Shown here one piece after another: positions 43,901 to 52,518 of a stretch of 64,000 bases of DNA. This stretch comes from Agromyces aureus (GTDB lineage Bacteria > Actinomycetota > Actinomycetes > Actinomycetales > Microbacteriaceae). The stretch spans positions 2,542,001-2,606,000 of the forward strand of contig NZ_CP013979.1 in the NCBI RefSeq assembly GCF_001660485.1, written 5' to 3'. The notes under the pieces are model-generated. The model saw only the letters and a program-made list of their open reading frames with translations. It had not been told where the DNA came from and did no database searches. The translations under genes and the position numbers were made by a program. Each line of letters starts with the position of its first letter. The stretch's first letter is position 1.

Positions 43901-44452
43901 GTTCTCCTTGCCGAAGATGTCGCGGAAGTCGGATGCCGCTTTCACCGCTTCGTCGTACTGCCCGAGTCGCAGCCGGGTCTGCACCTCGCCCGACGGGCAG
44001 CCCGTCGTCGCGATCAGGCCCGATGCGTAGGTCGAGAGGAGCTCGCGGTCCATGCGCGGCTTGAAGTAGTAGCCCTCGAGCGACGCTCGGCTCGAGAGCC
44101 GGAAGAGGTTGTGCATGCCCGAGGTGTCCTGCGAGAGCAGCGTCATGTGCGTATAGGCACCCGATCCCGAGACGTCGTCGCCGCCGCCACCGCCCCAGCG
44201 GATGCGGGTCTTGTCGCCGCGATGCGTGCCCGGCGTGACGTAGGCCTCGGTGCCGATGATCGGCTTGATGCCGGCGTCGGTCGCCTGCTTCCAGAAGTCG
44301 TAGGCGCCGAACACGTTGCCGTGGTCGGTGACGGCGACCGCGGGCATGCCCTGCTCCGCGGCGGCGGTGACGAGTTCGCCGACCCTGGCCGCACCGTCGA
44401 GCATCGAGTACTCGCTGTGCACGTGCAGGTGGACGAAGGAATCGGTGGCCAC
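40931..44452 (-). CDS. dnaE: DNA polymerase III subunit alpha
   Basis: Replicative DNA polymerase catalytic subunit (DnaE1 type), 1173 residues. The N-terminal PHP domain begins [19 protein letters not shown]. The polymerase active site includes [16 protein letters not shown] and [14 protein letters not shown] near residue 410. [32 protein letters not shown] is the conserved fingers/tandem HhH region, and the OB-fold lies near the C-terminus ([18 protein letters not shown]). GTG at 44452 has AGAGGAG upstream. A TACACT (-10-like) lies at 44533-44538. The rluD-like gene lies 120 bases upstream. Confidence 0.97.
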   Translation of the reverse strand: [1173 protein letters not shown]

Positions 44453-44572
44453 TGGGCTCCTCTTCGGATGCTGCGGGGTGATTCTCGGGGTGGTTCTCGG
44501 GGTGCGTCGGAGGCGCGTCCGAGCTGGGTTCGAGTGTACGGCGACCTTCCGACCCTCGTCGGCGCGACCGGC

Positions 44573-45493
44573 TCAGTCGCCGCGGAGGGACTCGAGCGCC
44601 GCCGCGAGATCGGCCGGGTACTCCGACTCGAAGGTCACCCAGTCGCCCGTCGCCGGATGCGTCAGCGAGAGTCGGTGCGCGTGCAGCCACTGCCTGGTCA
44701 GGCCGAGCCTCGCCGAGATCGTCGGATCCGCGCCGTACATCGCATCGCCGACGCACGGATGCCGCTGGGCGGCCATGTGCACCCTGATCTGGTGGGTGCG
44801 CCCCGTCTCGAGGTGCACCTCGAGCAGGGAGGCGTACGGGAACGCCTCGAGGGTCTCGTAGTGGGTGACCGCGTGCTTGCCGTCGGAGACGACGGCGAAC
44901 TTCCACTCGGAACGCGGATGCCGGCCCACTGGGGCGTCGATCGTGCCCGCGAGCGGGTCGGGATGCCCCTGCACGACCGTGTGATAGACCTTCTCGACCT
45001 CGCGGTCGTGGAACTGGCGTTTGAGTTCGGTGTACGCGCGCTCGGACTTCGCGACGACCATGAGGCCGCTCGTGCCGGCGTCGAGGCGGTGCACGATGCC
45101 CTGACGCTCCGGTGCACCGGAGGTCGAGATGCGGAATCCCGCGGCCGCGAGTGCGCCGACGACCGTCGGCCCGTCCCACCCGAGTGACGGATGCGCCGCG
45201 ACGCCCGCCGGCTTGTCGACCACCACGAGATCGTCGTCGTCGTGCACGATGCCGAGATCGGGCACCGGGATCGCGACGACCTCGACCGTGCGCGGCGGCT
45301 GCCAGCTCACCTCGAGCCAGCCGCCTGCGCGGAGTCGATCGGACTTGTCGAGCGTTCGCCCGTCGAGGACGACTCCCCCTGCCGCGGCGATCTCGGCGGC
45401 CTGGGTGCGTGAGAAGCCGAGGAGCTTCGCGATGCCCTGGTCGACACGGATGCCTTCGAGCCCGTCGGGAACGGGGACGGAACGCGATTCCAT
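44573..45493 (-). CDS. RluA/RluD-family 23S rRNA pseudouridine synthase
   Basis: Pseudouridine synthase with an N-terminal S4 domain ([31 protein letters not shown]) and the catalytic motif [16 protein letters not shown] around the active-site Asp near residue 140, followed by [26 protein letters not shown]. It probably modifies 23S rRNA helix 69 as RluD does, but the exact target cannot be read. ATG at 45493 is 5 bases after the lspA stop; length is 306 residues. The lspA-rluD adjacency is very common in bacteria. Confidence 0.92.
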   Translation of the reverse strand: MESRSVPVPDGLEGIRVDQGIAKLLGFSRTQAAEIAAAGGVVLDGRTLDKSDRLRAGGWLEVSWQPPRTVEVVAIPVPDLGIVHDDDDLVVVDKPAGVAAHPSLGWDGPTVVGALAAAGFRISTSGAPERQGIVHRLDAGTSGLMVVAKSERAYTELKRQFHDREVEKVYHTVVQGHPDPLAGTIDAPVGRHPRSEWKFAVVSDGKHAVTHYETLEAFPYASLLEVHLETGRTHQIRVHMAAQRHPCVGDAMYGADPTISARLGLTRQWLHAHRLSLTHPATGDWVTFESEYPADLAAALESLRGD

Positions 45494-45498
45494 GACGA

Positions 45499-46146
45499 TC
45501 AGGCTTCGCGGGCGACCGGCGCGTTGGGCGCGCCCTGGTCGATCGAGACGTTCGAGGCCGCATCGGCGGAGCCGGGCGCGCCAGGCCGGGTGCCATCGGT
45601 CTCGGACTCGTCGTGCTTCGCGCCGCCCTTGACCTCGCGGGACCCGTCGAGGCCGACCCCGCGGATCGTGAGGATCATGAACAGCACCATGCTCGACACG
45701 ATCGCCATGTCGGCGACGTTGTAGATCGCAGGGATCATCCACGGCGTCGAGATGAAGTCGACCACGTGGCCGAGCCCGAAGCTCGGCTCGCGCAGCAGCC
45801 GATCGGTCAGATTGCCGAGCACGCCGCCGAGCAGGAGCCCGAAGACCAGACCCCATGCCTTCGACCGGATGCGGCGGGCGAACCAGATGATGAACGTGAT
45901 CACGCCGGCGGCGAGGATCGTGAAGATCCACGTCATGCCGCTCGCGAGCGAGAAGGCGGCGCCGGGGTTCCGGACGAAGTGCCACTGGAGCGCATCGCCG
46001 AGGACCGGCACCGTCTCGCCCTCGGTGAGGTTGGAGACGACGAGGAACTTCGTCAGCTGATCGAGCCCGTAGACCGCGAGGGCACCGAGGACGAGAACGA
46101 CGAGCGCAGTCGAGGTTCCGGTCTTCGTGGCCCGCTCAGGCTCCAA
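45499..46146 (-). CDS. lspA: Signal peptidase II (lipoprotein)
   Basis: Membrane aspartyl protease removing signal peptides of diacylated prolipoproteins. Four membrane segments are present, with [17 protein letters not shown], the catalytic aspartates in GHVVDFI and YNVADMAIV, and RNPGAAFS. A polar C-terminal tail of about 45 residues, rich in Asp, Gly, Ala and Pro, extends beyond the family core. The apparent start is TTG at 46146, overlapping the wag31 stop by 11 bases with a weak Shine-Dalgarno (AGGGC). It should process the lipoprotein encoded at 32543-33475 among others. Confidence 0.93.
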   Translation of the reverse strand: MEPERATKTGTSTALVVLVLGALAVYGLDQLTKFLVVSNLTEGETVPVLGDALQWHFVRNPGAAFSLASGMTWIFTILAAGVITFIIWFARRIRSKAWGLVFGLLLGGVLGNLTDRLLREPSFGLGHVVDFISTPWMIPAIYNVADMAIVSSMVLFMILTIRGVGLDGSREVKGGAKHDESETDGTRPGAPGSADAASNVSIDQGAPNAPVAREA

Positions 46147-46822
46147 AGCCCTGGAAGGTGGGCGTGGGCGCCTGCTCGTTCGACATGCCGGACGGAGTCT
46201 GGAAGCCCTGGTTGTCGGGCACCTGCACCGGAGCGGCCGTGTCGAGGTCGCGGAGCTGGCCCTCGATGTAGCTCTTCAGCTTCTGGCGGTACTCGCGCTC
46301 GAACAGGCGCAGTCCATCGACGCGCTTCTCGAGCGTCAGGCGCTCCTGGTCGAGCACGCCGATCTGGGCGCGCTGCTTGGCCTCGGCCTCGGCGACGACG
46401 CGGGCCGCCGTGGCGTGGCCTTCGGCGATGAGCGCGTCGCGCTTCTCGATGCCCTCGCGGACGTGCTCCTCGTGGAGACGGCGCGCGAGCTGGAGCAGGT
46501 TCGTGGTGCTGGTCTGCTCGTCGAGCTCGGACTGCACGGCGGGCGCCGGCACGGCGACGGCCACGGTCGCGGGCTGCGGAACCGGCTCGGCGTACACCGG
46601 CGCCTGCGCCTGCGGAGCGGAGGCTGCGGACTTCGCCGCTTCAGCGGCACGGGCCTCGGCGGCCGAGACGCGCTGGCGCAGTTCCTCGTTCTCCTGATTC
46701 AGTCGACGAAGCTCGACCACGACCTCGTCGAGGAAGTCGTCGACCTCGTCCTGGTCGTATCCCTCGCGGAACTTCGTCGCCTGGAAGCGCTTGTTGACAA
46801 CATCTTCCGGAGTTAGCGCCAT
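46136..46822 (-). CDS. wag31: DivIVA/Wag31 polar growth scaffold
   Basis: Coiled-coil protein that marks the cell poles and septum and organises peptidoglycan synthesis in actinobacteria. The conserved N-terminal membrane-binding domain reads LTPEDVVNKRFQATKFREGYDQDEVDDFLDEV, followed by a heptad-rich stretch (LRRLNQENEELRQRVSAAEARA). A Pro/Ala linker (about 65-95) precedes a second coiled coil. The length is 228 residues from ATG at 46822, with GAGGGTGGG upstream. An imperfect dyad (TGCTA-AACGG-TAGCA) lies upstream at 46862-46876. Confidence 0.94.
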   Translation of the reverse strand: MALTPEDVVNKRFQATKFREGYDQDEVDDFLDEVVVELRRLNQENEELRQRVSAAEARAAEAAKSAASAPQAQAPVYAEPVPQPATVAVAVPAPAVQSELDEQTSTTNLLQLARRLHEEHVREGIEKRDALIAEGHATAARVVAEAEAKQRAQIGVLDQERLTLEKRVDGLRLFEREYRQKLKSYIEGQLRDLDTAAPVQVPDNQGFQTPSGMSNEQAPTPTFQGFGA

Positions 46823-46937
46823 GGCTTCCCACCCTCACATCTTCGAACTGTTCGTTGCGTTCTGCTAAACGGTAGCAAAGTCCACTCGGATCACCCAGTG
46901 CCGCCATCGGAGGTTGCGCCGGGTTCGCAGGAGATCG

Positions 46938-47234
46938 TCAGGCGACCTGCGCGAGCCACGACACCACGGTCATGGCCACGATCACCACGAGCATAGCCAG
47001 CGACCACCCGAGGTCGAGCGCGACCTGCCCGATGCGGATCGGCGGGATGAGCCGCCGGAACAGCCGCACGAGTGGATCGGTGACGGTGTACACGAGTTCG
47101 ACCACGACGAGCCACCCGCCCTGGGGTCGCCAGGAGCGGTTGAACGTGCGGATCAGGTCGAGCACGAACCGCGCCCACATGACGAAGAAGTACAGGACGA
47201 GCAGCGAGTAGAGGATGCTCCAGACGACGGACAA
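46938..47234 (-). CDS. YggT family membrane protein
   Basis: Small integral membrane protein, 98 residues, with two hydrophobic segments (about 5-28 and 75-95) flanking WLVVVELVYTVTDPLVRLFRRLIPPIRIG, the YggT signature. It lies in the conserved ftsZ-yggS-sepF-yggT-divIVA order, pointing to a role near division or osmotic homeostasis, but its biochemical function is unknown. The apparent start is TTG at 47234, 15 bases after the sepF stop, with only a weak ribosome-binding site. Confidence 0.85.
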   Translation of the reverse strand: MSVVWSILYSLLVLYFFVMWARFVLDLIRTFNRSWRPQGGWLVVVELVYTVTDPLVRLFRRLIPPIRIGQVALDLGWSLAMLVVIVAMTVVSWLAQVA

Positions 47235-47249
47235 CGCGCAGACCGACGA

Positions 47250-47720
47250 CTACGCGTGCGTGAAGAACGACGCGTCCACGTCGCCTTCGGCCTCGCCGGT
47301 CTCGCCCGAGACGACGACGTGCGACGGCGAGAGCAGGAAGACCTTGCTCGTGACGCGCTCGATCTTGCCGTGGAGTCCCTGCGACAGGCCGCTGGCGAAG
47401 TCGATGAGCCGGCGGGCGTCGCCGTCGGACATCTGGGAGAGGTTGATGATGACCGGGACTCCCTCGCGGAAGGACTCGGCGATGACCTGCGCGTCACGGT
47501 ACTGACGCGGGTGCACGGTGAGGATCTCGTTCATCTCCGCCTGCGGGGTGCTCGGTTGGATGTGGTTCTTGCGGAGCGGCGTGACGGCCGCACCGGTCTT
47601 GGGTGCCGGTGCGGCATGCACGACCGGCGCCGCCGCTGCCGGCGACTCTCTGGGCTCGGCCTCGAACTCCTCGTCCGCGAGGCCGAGGTAGACCATGGTC
47701 TTCTTGAGCGGGTTGGACAT
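47250..47720 (-). CDS. sepF: Cell division protein SepF
   Basis: Membrane anchor for FtsZ, essential in actinobacteria, which lack FtsA. The N-terminal amphipathic helix ([18 protein letters not shown]) binds membrane. A Pro/Ala linker is followed by the SepF core: [48 protein letters not shown] and [12 protein letters not shown]. The length is 156 residues. ATG at 47720 has GGAGG at 5-6 bases. It lies 33 bases after yggS. Confidence 0.95.
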   Translation of the reverse strand: MSNPLKKTMVYLGLADEEFEAEPRESPAAAAPVVHAAPAPKTGAAVTPLRKNHIQPSTPQAEMNEILTVHPRQYRDAQVIAESFREGVPVIINLSQMSDGDARRLIDFASGLSQGLHGKIERVTSKVFLLSPSHVVVSGETGEAEGDVDASFFTHA

Positions 47721-47753
47721 CGCTGCCTCCGTCTGTGTTCCGTCTCTTCGAGG

Positions 47754-48452
47754 CTAACCGGCGATCGGCCGATTGCCCGTGATTGCGGTGCCGATCCGCA
47801 GGTGTGTCGCGCCTTCGGCGATGGCTTCCTCGAGGTCGTGGCTCATGCCCATCGACAGATCCGCGGCCGTAGGTGCGAGCGGGCGCACGACCCGCTCCGA
47901 CAGTTCGCGCACCCGGGCGAACGCCGGCCGGGCCGGCTCGCCGAGTGGCGCGACGGCCATGAGCCCGCGCAGCTCGAGTCCGGGCGTCTCGAGCACGTGC
48001 TCGACCAGCGCCCCGAGCTCACCCGGCGCGACGCCGCCGCGACCGGCGTCGTCGGTGAGGTTGACCTGCACGAAGCACTCCACCGAGTCCTCGTCGGAGC
48101 GCAGCGCGTCGACGAGCGCGGCGCGATCGATCGAGTGGATGGCCGACGCGTAGGCGCGCACTTGTCGCGCCTTCTTGCTCTGCAACTGTCCGATGAAGTG
48201 CCACCGCAGATCGAGGTCGGCGAGCTCGCCGGCCTTGGCCTGAGCCTCCTGGTGCCGGTTCTCGCCGACATCCGCGACACCGAGGGATGCGAGGTCGCGC
48301 ACGAGCGAGGCCGGGTGGAACTTCGTCACCACGATGGTGCGGATGTCGGCCGCGTCGCGGTCGGCGAGGCGGGCCGCCTCGTCGACGCGCTCGGCGACGA
48401 CCCGGAGTCGCGCTCGCAGGTCGTCGACTCCTGCGGAGCGCACATCGGTCAC
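47754..48452 (-). CDS. YggS/PLPBP family pyridoxal phosphate-binding protein
   Basis: PLP homeostasis protein of the YggS/PROSC family, 232 residues. The PLP lysine lies in [12 protein letters not shown] near residue 44; [32 protein letters not shown] and [27 protein letters not shown] are diagnostic. No racemase activity is expected. GTG at 48452 overlaps the ftsZ stop as GTGA, so translation is coupled to ftsZ. Confidence 0.94.
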   Translation of the reverse strand: MTDVRSAGVDDLRARLRVVAERVDEAARLADRDAADIRTIVVTKFHPASLVRDLASLGVADVGENRHQEAQAKAGELADLDLRWHFIGQLQSKKARQVRAYASAIHSIDRAALVDALRSDEDSVECFVQVNLTDDAGRGGVAPGELGALVEHVLETPGLELRGLMAVAPLGEPARPAFARVRELSERVVRPLAPTAADLSMGMSHDLEEAIAEGATHLRIGTAITGNRPIAG

Positions 48453-49654
48453 TTCAGGAAGTCGGGGATGTCGAGGTCGTCGTCGTCGGCGTCGAAGGCC
48501 GGGTCGGAGACGATCTGGTCGGCCGTCGAGGTCTCGGCGCCGCCCCAGTTGGCGGTCTCGACGAGCTCGTCGATGTCGATCTCCCCGATGACGTCGGCCG
48601 AGTCGGCCCCGCCTGCGGTGGATCCGCCGACGGAAGCACCGACGCCGACCGCGGCCGCCGCGGGCACGAGCTGCTCGCGACGCACCTCGACGGGCTTGGC
48701 ACCCGGCTCGCCACCGTCGAAACCGGCGGCGATGACGGTGACGCGCACCTCGTCGCCGAGGGTGTCGTCGATGACCGCACCGAAGATGATGTTCGCCTCG
48801 GGGTGCACGGCCTCCTGCACGAGCCTGGCGGCGTCGTTGATCTCGAAGATGCCGAGGTTCGAACCGCCCTGGATGGAGAGCAGGACGCCGTGGGCGCCGT
48901 CGATCGAGGCCTCGAGCAGCGGACTCGCGACCGCGAGCTCGGCCGCCTTGATCGCACGGTCGGCTCCTCGCGAGGAGCCGATGCCCATGAGCGCGGAGCC
49001 CGCACCCTGCATGACCGACTTGACGTCGGCGAAGTCGAGGTTGATGAGTCCGGGGGTCGTGATGAGGTCGGTGATGCCCTGGACACCGGCGAGGAGCACC
49101 TGGTCGGCCGTGGCGAACGCCTCGAGCATCGAGATGCCGCGGTCGCTGATCTCGAGCAGGCGGTCGTTCGGCACCACGATGAGGGTGTCGACCTCTTCCT
49201 TCAGGCGTGCGACGCCCTGCTCCGCCTGCGTCTGGCGACGCTTGCCCTCGAAGCCGAACGGCTTGGTGACCACACCGATCGTGAGCGCGCCGATGGACTT
49301 GGCGATGCGGGCGACGACGGGTGCGCCGCCGGTGCCCGTGCCGCCGCCTTCGCCTGCGGTGACGAACACCATGTCGGCGCCGGCCAGCGCCTCTTCGATC
49401 TCTTCGGCGTGGTCCTCTGCTGCGCGACGACCGACCTCGGGGTCGGCGCCCGCGCCGAGTCCCCTGGTGAGATCGCGGCCGACGTCGAGCTTGACGTCGG
49501 CGTCGCTCATGAGCAGCGCCTGCGCATCGGTGTTGATGGCGATGAACTCGACGCCGCGGAGGCCGAGCTCGATCATGCGGTTGACGGCGTTGACGCCGCC
49601 GCCGCCGATGCCGACCACCTTGATGACGGCGAGGTAGTTCTGGTTAGTCGACAT
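48449..49654 (-). CDS. ftsZ: Cell division protein FtsZ
   Basis: Tubulin-like GTPase forming the Z ring, 401 residues. The N-terminal [17 protein letters not shown], the signature [10 protein letters not shown] near residues 104-113, and the T7 loop region ([22 protein letters not shown]) are intact. A variable linker leads to the conserved C-terminal peptide [11 protein letters not shown], which binds SepF/FtsW-type partners. ATG at 49654 is preceded by AAGGGCCGGAG. A 190-base structured gap separates it from ftsQ, so it may have its own promoter. Confidence 0.97.
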   Translation of the reverse strand: MSTNQNYLAVIKVVGIGGGGVNAVNRMIELGLRGVEFIAINTDAQALLMSDADVKLDVGRDLTRGLGAGADPEVGRRAAEDHAEEIEEALAGADMVFVTAGEGGGTGTGGAPVVARIAKSIGALTIGVVTKPFGFEGKRRQTQAEQGVARLKEEVDTLIVVPNDRLLEISDRGISMLEAFATADQVLLAGVQGITDLITTPGLINLDFADVKSVMQGAGSALMGIGSSRGADRAIKAAELAVASPLLEASIDGAHGVLLSIQGGSNLGIFEINDAARLVQEAVHPEANIIFGAVIDDTLGDEVRVTVIAAGFDGGEPGAKPVEVRREQLVPAAAAVGVGASVGGSTAGGADSADVIGEIDIDELVETANWGGAETSTADQIVSDPAFDADDDDLDIPDFLK

Positions 49655-49844
49655 CTCCGGCCCTTCGTGCGAAACTCTGAACTTTGAACCTCAAGTCGAG
49701 GGTTAAAGTCTTGCCGAGTATGCAATTCCTGTGTTCGAAGGTATGCGGATCGCGCACCTCAGGTGGCAAGCACGCGGGCGTGTCGCGAACACCTTCGTCT
49801 CGATTGGGGCGCGCGATGAGTCGGGTGCTCGAACGAGCCTCCGA
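49655..49844 (-). promoter_or_regulatory. ftsQ-ftsZ spacer with several dyads
   Basis: This non-coding gap is the largest in the division cluster. It contains small inverted repeats: GCTCG-AA-CGAGC at 49828-49839, CACGC-GG-GCGTG, CACCT-C-AGGTG, and CCTC-AAGTC-GAGG near 49689-49701. It is locally AT-richer close to ftsZ. This fits a terminator for the upstream cluster plus a separate ftsZ promoter or leader structure. I could not assign reliable -35/-10 hexamers. Confidence 0.45.
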
Positions 49845-50996
49845 TCACATCGTGACCGGACTCATCGGCGCTGAGACATCGTACAGCGACACCGAGCCCG
49901 GTGGCGCCGCACGGAGGAGGCCGTCGAGCACGTCGGCCTTGAGGCTCGACTGCTCCGCGCTGCCCCAGACGACCCTCGCATCGCCGACCTGCAACGTCAC
50001 GTCGTCGGCCGTCTGCGCCGAGGCCGCGGTGACCTGCGCCCGGATCTCCGCAGGCAGACTGCGGACGACGCCGGCCACGGCACGGAAGCCGTCGCTCGCC
50101 ACTCCCCCGTCGACCGTGATGAGCGGTTGCCCGTCGGGCCGCGACTCCGGCCGTTCCATGACCACGCCGGCGGCATCGACGAGCGCGAGACCGTCGGCCG
50201 TCTCGATCACGCCGACCGGTGTGCGCTCCACGATGCGCACGACGAGCGTGTCGGGCGGCACCGCCTCGGTCTGGTACGTCTCGATGAGCGGGAACCCCGA
50301 CATGGCCTGCTGCACGCCGCCGCGGTCGATGAGGGCGAGCGGCGTTCCGAGCATCGGCGAGAAGGCGGCCTCGACGTCGGCGGCCGGCACCCGCGAGGCA
50401 CCCTCCACCCGCACCACGCGCAAGGCCATGACGGGCGAGTAGGCGCCGATCAGCACGACCGCGACGAGCAGCGCGACCACGCCGAGCGCGACCCCCCAGG
50501 CGAGCCTGCGGCGGCGCGTGCGCACCGTGAACCGCCGAACCTCGGCACGCTCGTAGCGGCGTCGATTGCGCGTCGCCTTGGTCAGCGAGCGGCGAGCGGC
50601 CCACCCGCTCCGCACGGGCGGCGACTCGCCGTCTCCGGTACCTGCACCGGCGTCCGCCGGCCCGGTCGTGTCGTCGACCGGCGTGCGGCTCGGCTCGCGG
50701 TCCGGCGAGGCGCTCGGCGCGACGGGAGGCACGTGATCGGCTGCGAGGGGCTCGAACGCGTCGGTGAGCGCGGTCGCGGATGCCGCGGACGGCCGCGTCG
50801 CGGCATCCGCTCGCCCTGCTGCGCCAGAACTGCGGCGCTCGATGCCCGCCGTCGCCGGACCGACCGGATCAGGAGCGGCAGCACCGACAGGAGGGGCCGG
50901 AGCCGTCGGGCGCGCAGCGGATGCGTCGCGCGCCTGCATACCGGAGTCGGCCTGGCGCGGTTGCGCCGGCCGATCGAACCCCTGCGGCCGCTTCAC
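49845..50996 (-). CDS. ftsQ: Cell division protein FtsQ
   Basis: Bitopic divisome protein linking early and late division proteins. The first 140 or so residues are a disordered Ala/Pro/Asp-rich tail. A basic stretch and one membrane helix (LAWGVALGVVALLVAVVLIGAY) follow, then the POTRA domain (VMALRVVRVEGASRVPAADVEAAF) and the FtsQ beta domain (VVRIVERTPVGVIETADGLALVDAAGVVM). The length is 383 residues. GTG at 50996 lies 13 bases after the murC stop with GAGGACC upstream. Confidence 0.92.
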   Translation of the reverse strand: MKRPQGFDRPAQPRQADSGMQARDASAARPTAPAPPVGAAAPDPVGPATAGIERRSSGAAGRADAATRPSAASATALTDAFEPLAADHVPPVAPSASPDREPSRTPVDDTTGPADAGAGTGDGESPPVRSGWAARRSLTKATRNRRRYERAEVRRFTVRTRRRRLAWGVALGVVALLVAVVLIGAYSPVMALRVVRVEGASRVPAADVEAAFSPMLGTPLALIDRGGVQQAMSGFPLIETYQTEAVPPDTLVVRIVERTPVGVIETADGLALVDAAGVVMERPESRPDGQPLITVDGGVASDGFRAVAGVVRSLPAEIRAQVTAASAQTADDVTLQVGDARVVWGSAEQSSLKADVLDGLLRAAPPGSVSLYDVSAPMSPVTM

Positions 50997-51009
50997 GCGG
51001 TGGGGGTCC

Positions 51010-52413
51010 TCACCCGAGCTCGCGTTCGAGTGATCCGAGGAGCTGCGGCACGATGCGGTAGACGTCGCCGCATCCGAGCGTGATCACGAAGTCGCCGGCA
51101 CGGGCGATCTGCGCCGTGTGATCGGCCGCCGCCTGCCAGTCGGCGATGAACGCGACGTGCTCGGGGTGCGCGAACCGGTCGCTCACGAGCGCCCCCGTGA
51201 CACCGGGCACCGGGTCTTCGCGTGCACCGTACACGTCGAGGACGACGGTCTCGTCGGCGTACTGCTCGAGCACCTCGGCGAACTCGGTGGCGAAGGCCTG
51301 CGTGCGGCTGTAGGTGTGCGGCTGGTGCACGGCGATGATGCGGCCCTCGCCGACGACGGTGCGGGCGGCGGCGAGGGCCGCGGCGACCTCGGTGGGGTGG
51401 TGCGCGTAGTCGTCGTACACGCTGACGCCGCCCACTTCGCCGTGCAGCTCGAACCGACGCCCGGTGCCAGCGAACCTCGCGATGCCCGCGAGGGCGGCCG
51501 TCGGGTCGAATCCGAGCCCGACGAGCACGGCGAACGCGCCGGCCGCGTTGATCGCGTTGTGGTGTCCGGGGATCGCCAGACGAGCCTCGTAGGTCGTGCC
51601 CTTGTAGTCGACCGCGAACGCGACCGGGCCGGAGGTGACGACCGAGTGCACGCGCACGGTCGCGTCGGCCGCTTCGCCGAACGTGACGATCCGCTCGTGC
51701 GAAAGGCGCTCGCGGACCCGCGTCGCGCCCGCGTCGTCGCTCGAGATGACGACGAGCTCGCCGGCGCGGTCGGCGAACTCGACGAACGCCTGCTCGAAGG
51801 CGTCGCGCGACCCGTAGTGGTCGAGGTGATCGGGGTCGACATTCGTGATGAGCGCGACCGACGTGTCGTAGAGCAGGAACGAGCCGTCGGACTCGTCGGC
51901 CTCGACGACGAAGAGCTCGCCCTCGCCCGAGGCCGCGCTGAGGCCGAGGTCGGCGAGCACCCCGCCGTTCACGAAGCTCGGGTCGGCGCCCAGCGCCAGC
52001 AGCCCGGTCACGATCATGCCCGTCGAGGTGGTCTTGCCGTGCGCACCGGCGACCGACACGAGCCGCTGGCCCGCGATGAGCGCGGCGAGGGCCTGCGAGC
52101 GGTGCAGCACCGGCAGCCCGCGCGAGAGCGCGAGCTGGTACTCGGGGTTGTCCTGCCAGAGCGCGCCGGTCACGACGACCGTGTCGACGTCGTCGCGGAG
52201 GTTCGCCGCATCGTGCCCGATCGCGACCTCGGCGCCGAGGTCGCGCAGCGCGACCACGTTCGCCGAGTCGCGCACGTCCGACCCGGTGACGCGGTGGCCG
52301 GCACCGAGGAACAGGCGGGCGATGCCGCTCATGCCCGAGCCGCCGATGCCGACGAAGTGCACGTTGCCGAGCTCGGACGGGATCGTGGTGGACGGATCGG
52401 GCTTGATGGTCAC
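51010..52413 (-). CDS. murC: UDP-N-acetylmuramate--L-alanine ligase
   Basis: Mur ligase adding the first amino acid to UDP-MurNAc, 467 residues. Motifs are [23 protein letters not shown] (UDP-binding), the ATP loop [37 protein letters not shown] and [14 protein letters not shown]. The start is GTG at 52413. A 105-base gap containing a perfect GGATGCCGCGGCATCC palindrome separates it from murG. Confidence 0.95.
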   Translation of the reverse strand: MTIKPDPSTTIPSELGNVHFVGIGGSGMSGIARLFLGAGHRVTGSDVRDSANVVALRDLGAEVAIGHDAANLRDDVDTVVVTGALWQDNPEYQLALSRGLPVLHRSQALAALIAGQRLVSVAGAHGKTTSTGMIVTGLLALGADPSFVNGGVLADLGLSAASGEGELFVVEADESDGSFLLYDTSVALITNVDPDHLDHYGSRDAFEQAFVEFADRAGELVVISSDDAGATRVRERLSHERIVTFGEAADATVRVHSVVTSGPVAFAVDYKGTTYEARLAIPGHHNAINAAGAFAVLVGLGFDPTAALAGIARFAGTGRRFELHGEVGGVSVYDDYAHHPTEVAAALAAARTVVGEGRIIAVHQPHTYSRTQAFATEFAEVLEQYADETVVLDVYGAREDPVPGVTGALVSDRFAHPEHVAFIADWQAAADHTAQIARAGDFVITLGCGDVYRIVPQLLGSLERELG

Positions 52414-52490
52414 GACGTTGCTTTCTCTGGGCTCTGGGCGGTGATGCAGAGGCCGGCGGCGACGCGCTGCGGCCGAGGTTTCGGGGTGAC

Positions 52491-52506
52491 GGATGCCGCG
52501 GCATCC
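52491..52506. repeat. 16-bp palindrome in murG-murC gap
   Basis: GGATGCCGCGGCATCC is a perfect palindrome made of two head-to-head copies of the GGATGCCGC word that recurs throughout the window. It is the only non-coding feature recognised between the murG stop and murC start. It could be a weak terminator stem or a protein-binding site. Confidence 0.4.
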
Positions 52507-52518
52507 GCCACCTCCACG

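Noticed and set aside
41072..45187. Very long plus-strand open frame opposite dnaE and rluD
   Set aside because: It is a GC-rich antisense shadow: its protein is an Arg/His/Asp/Glu/Val-biased string with no domain, and it spans two well-recognised genes and their gap.
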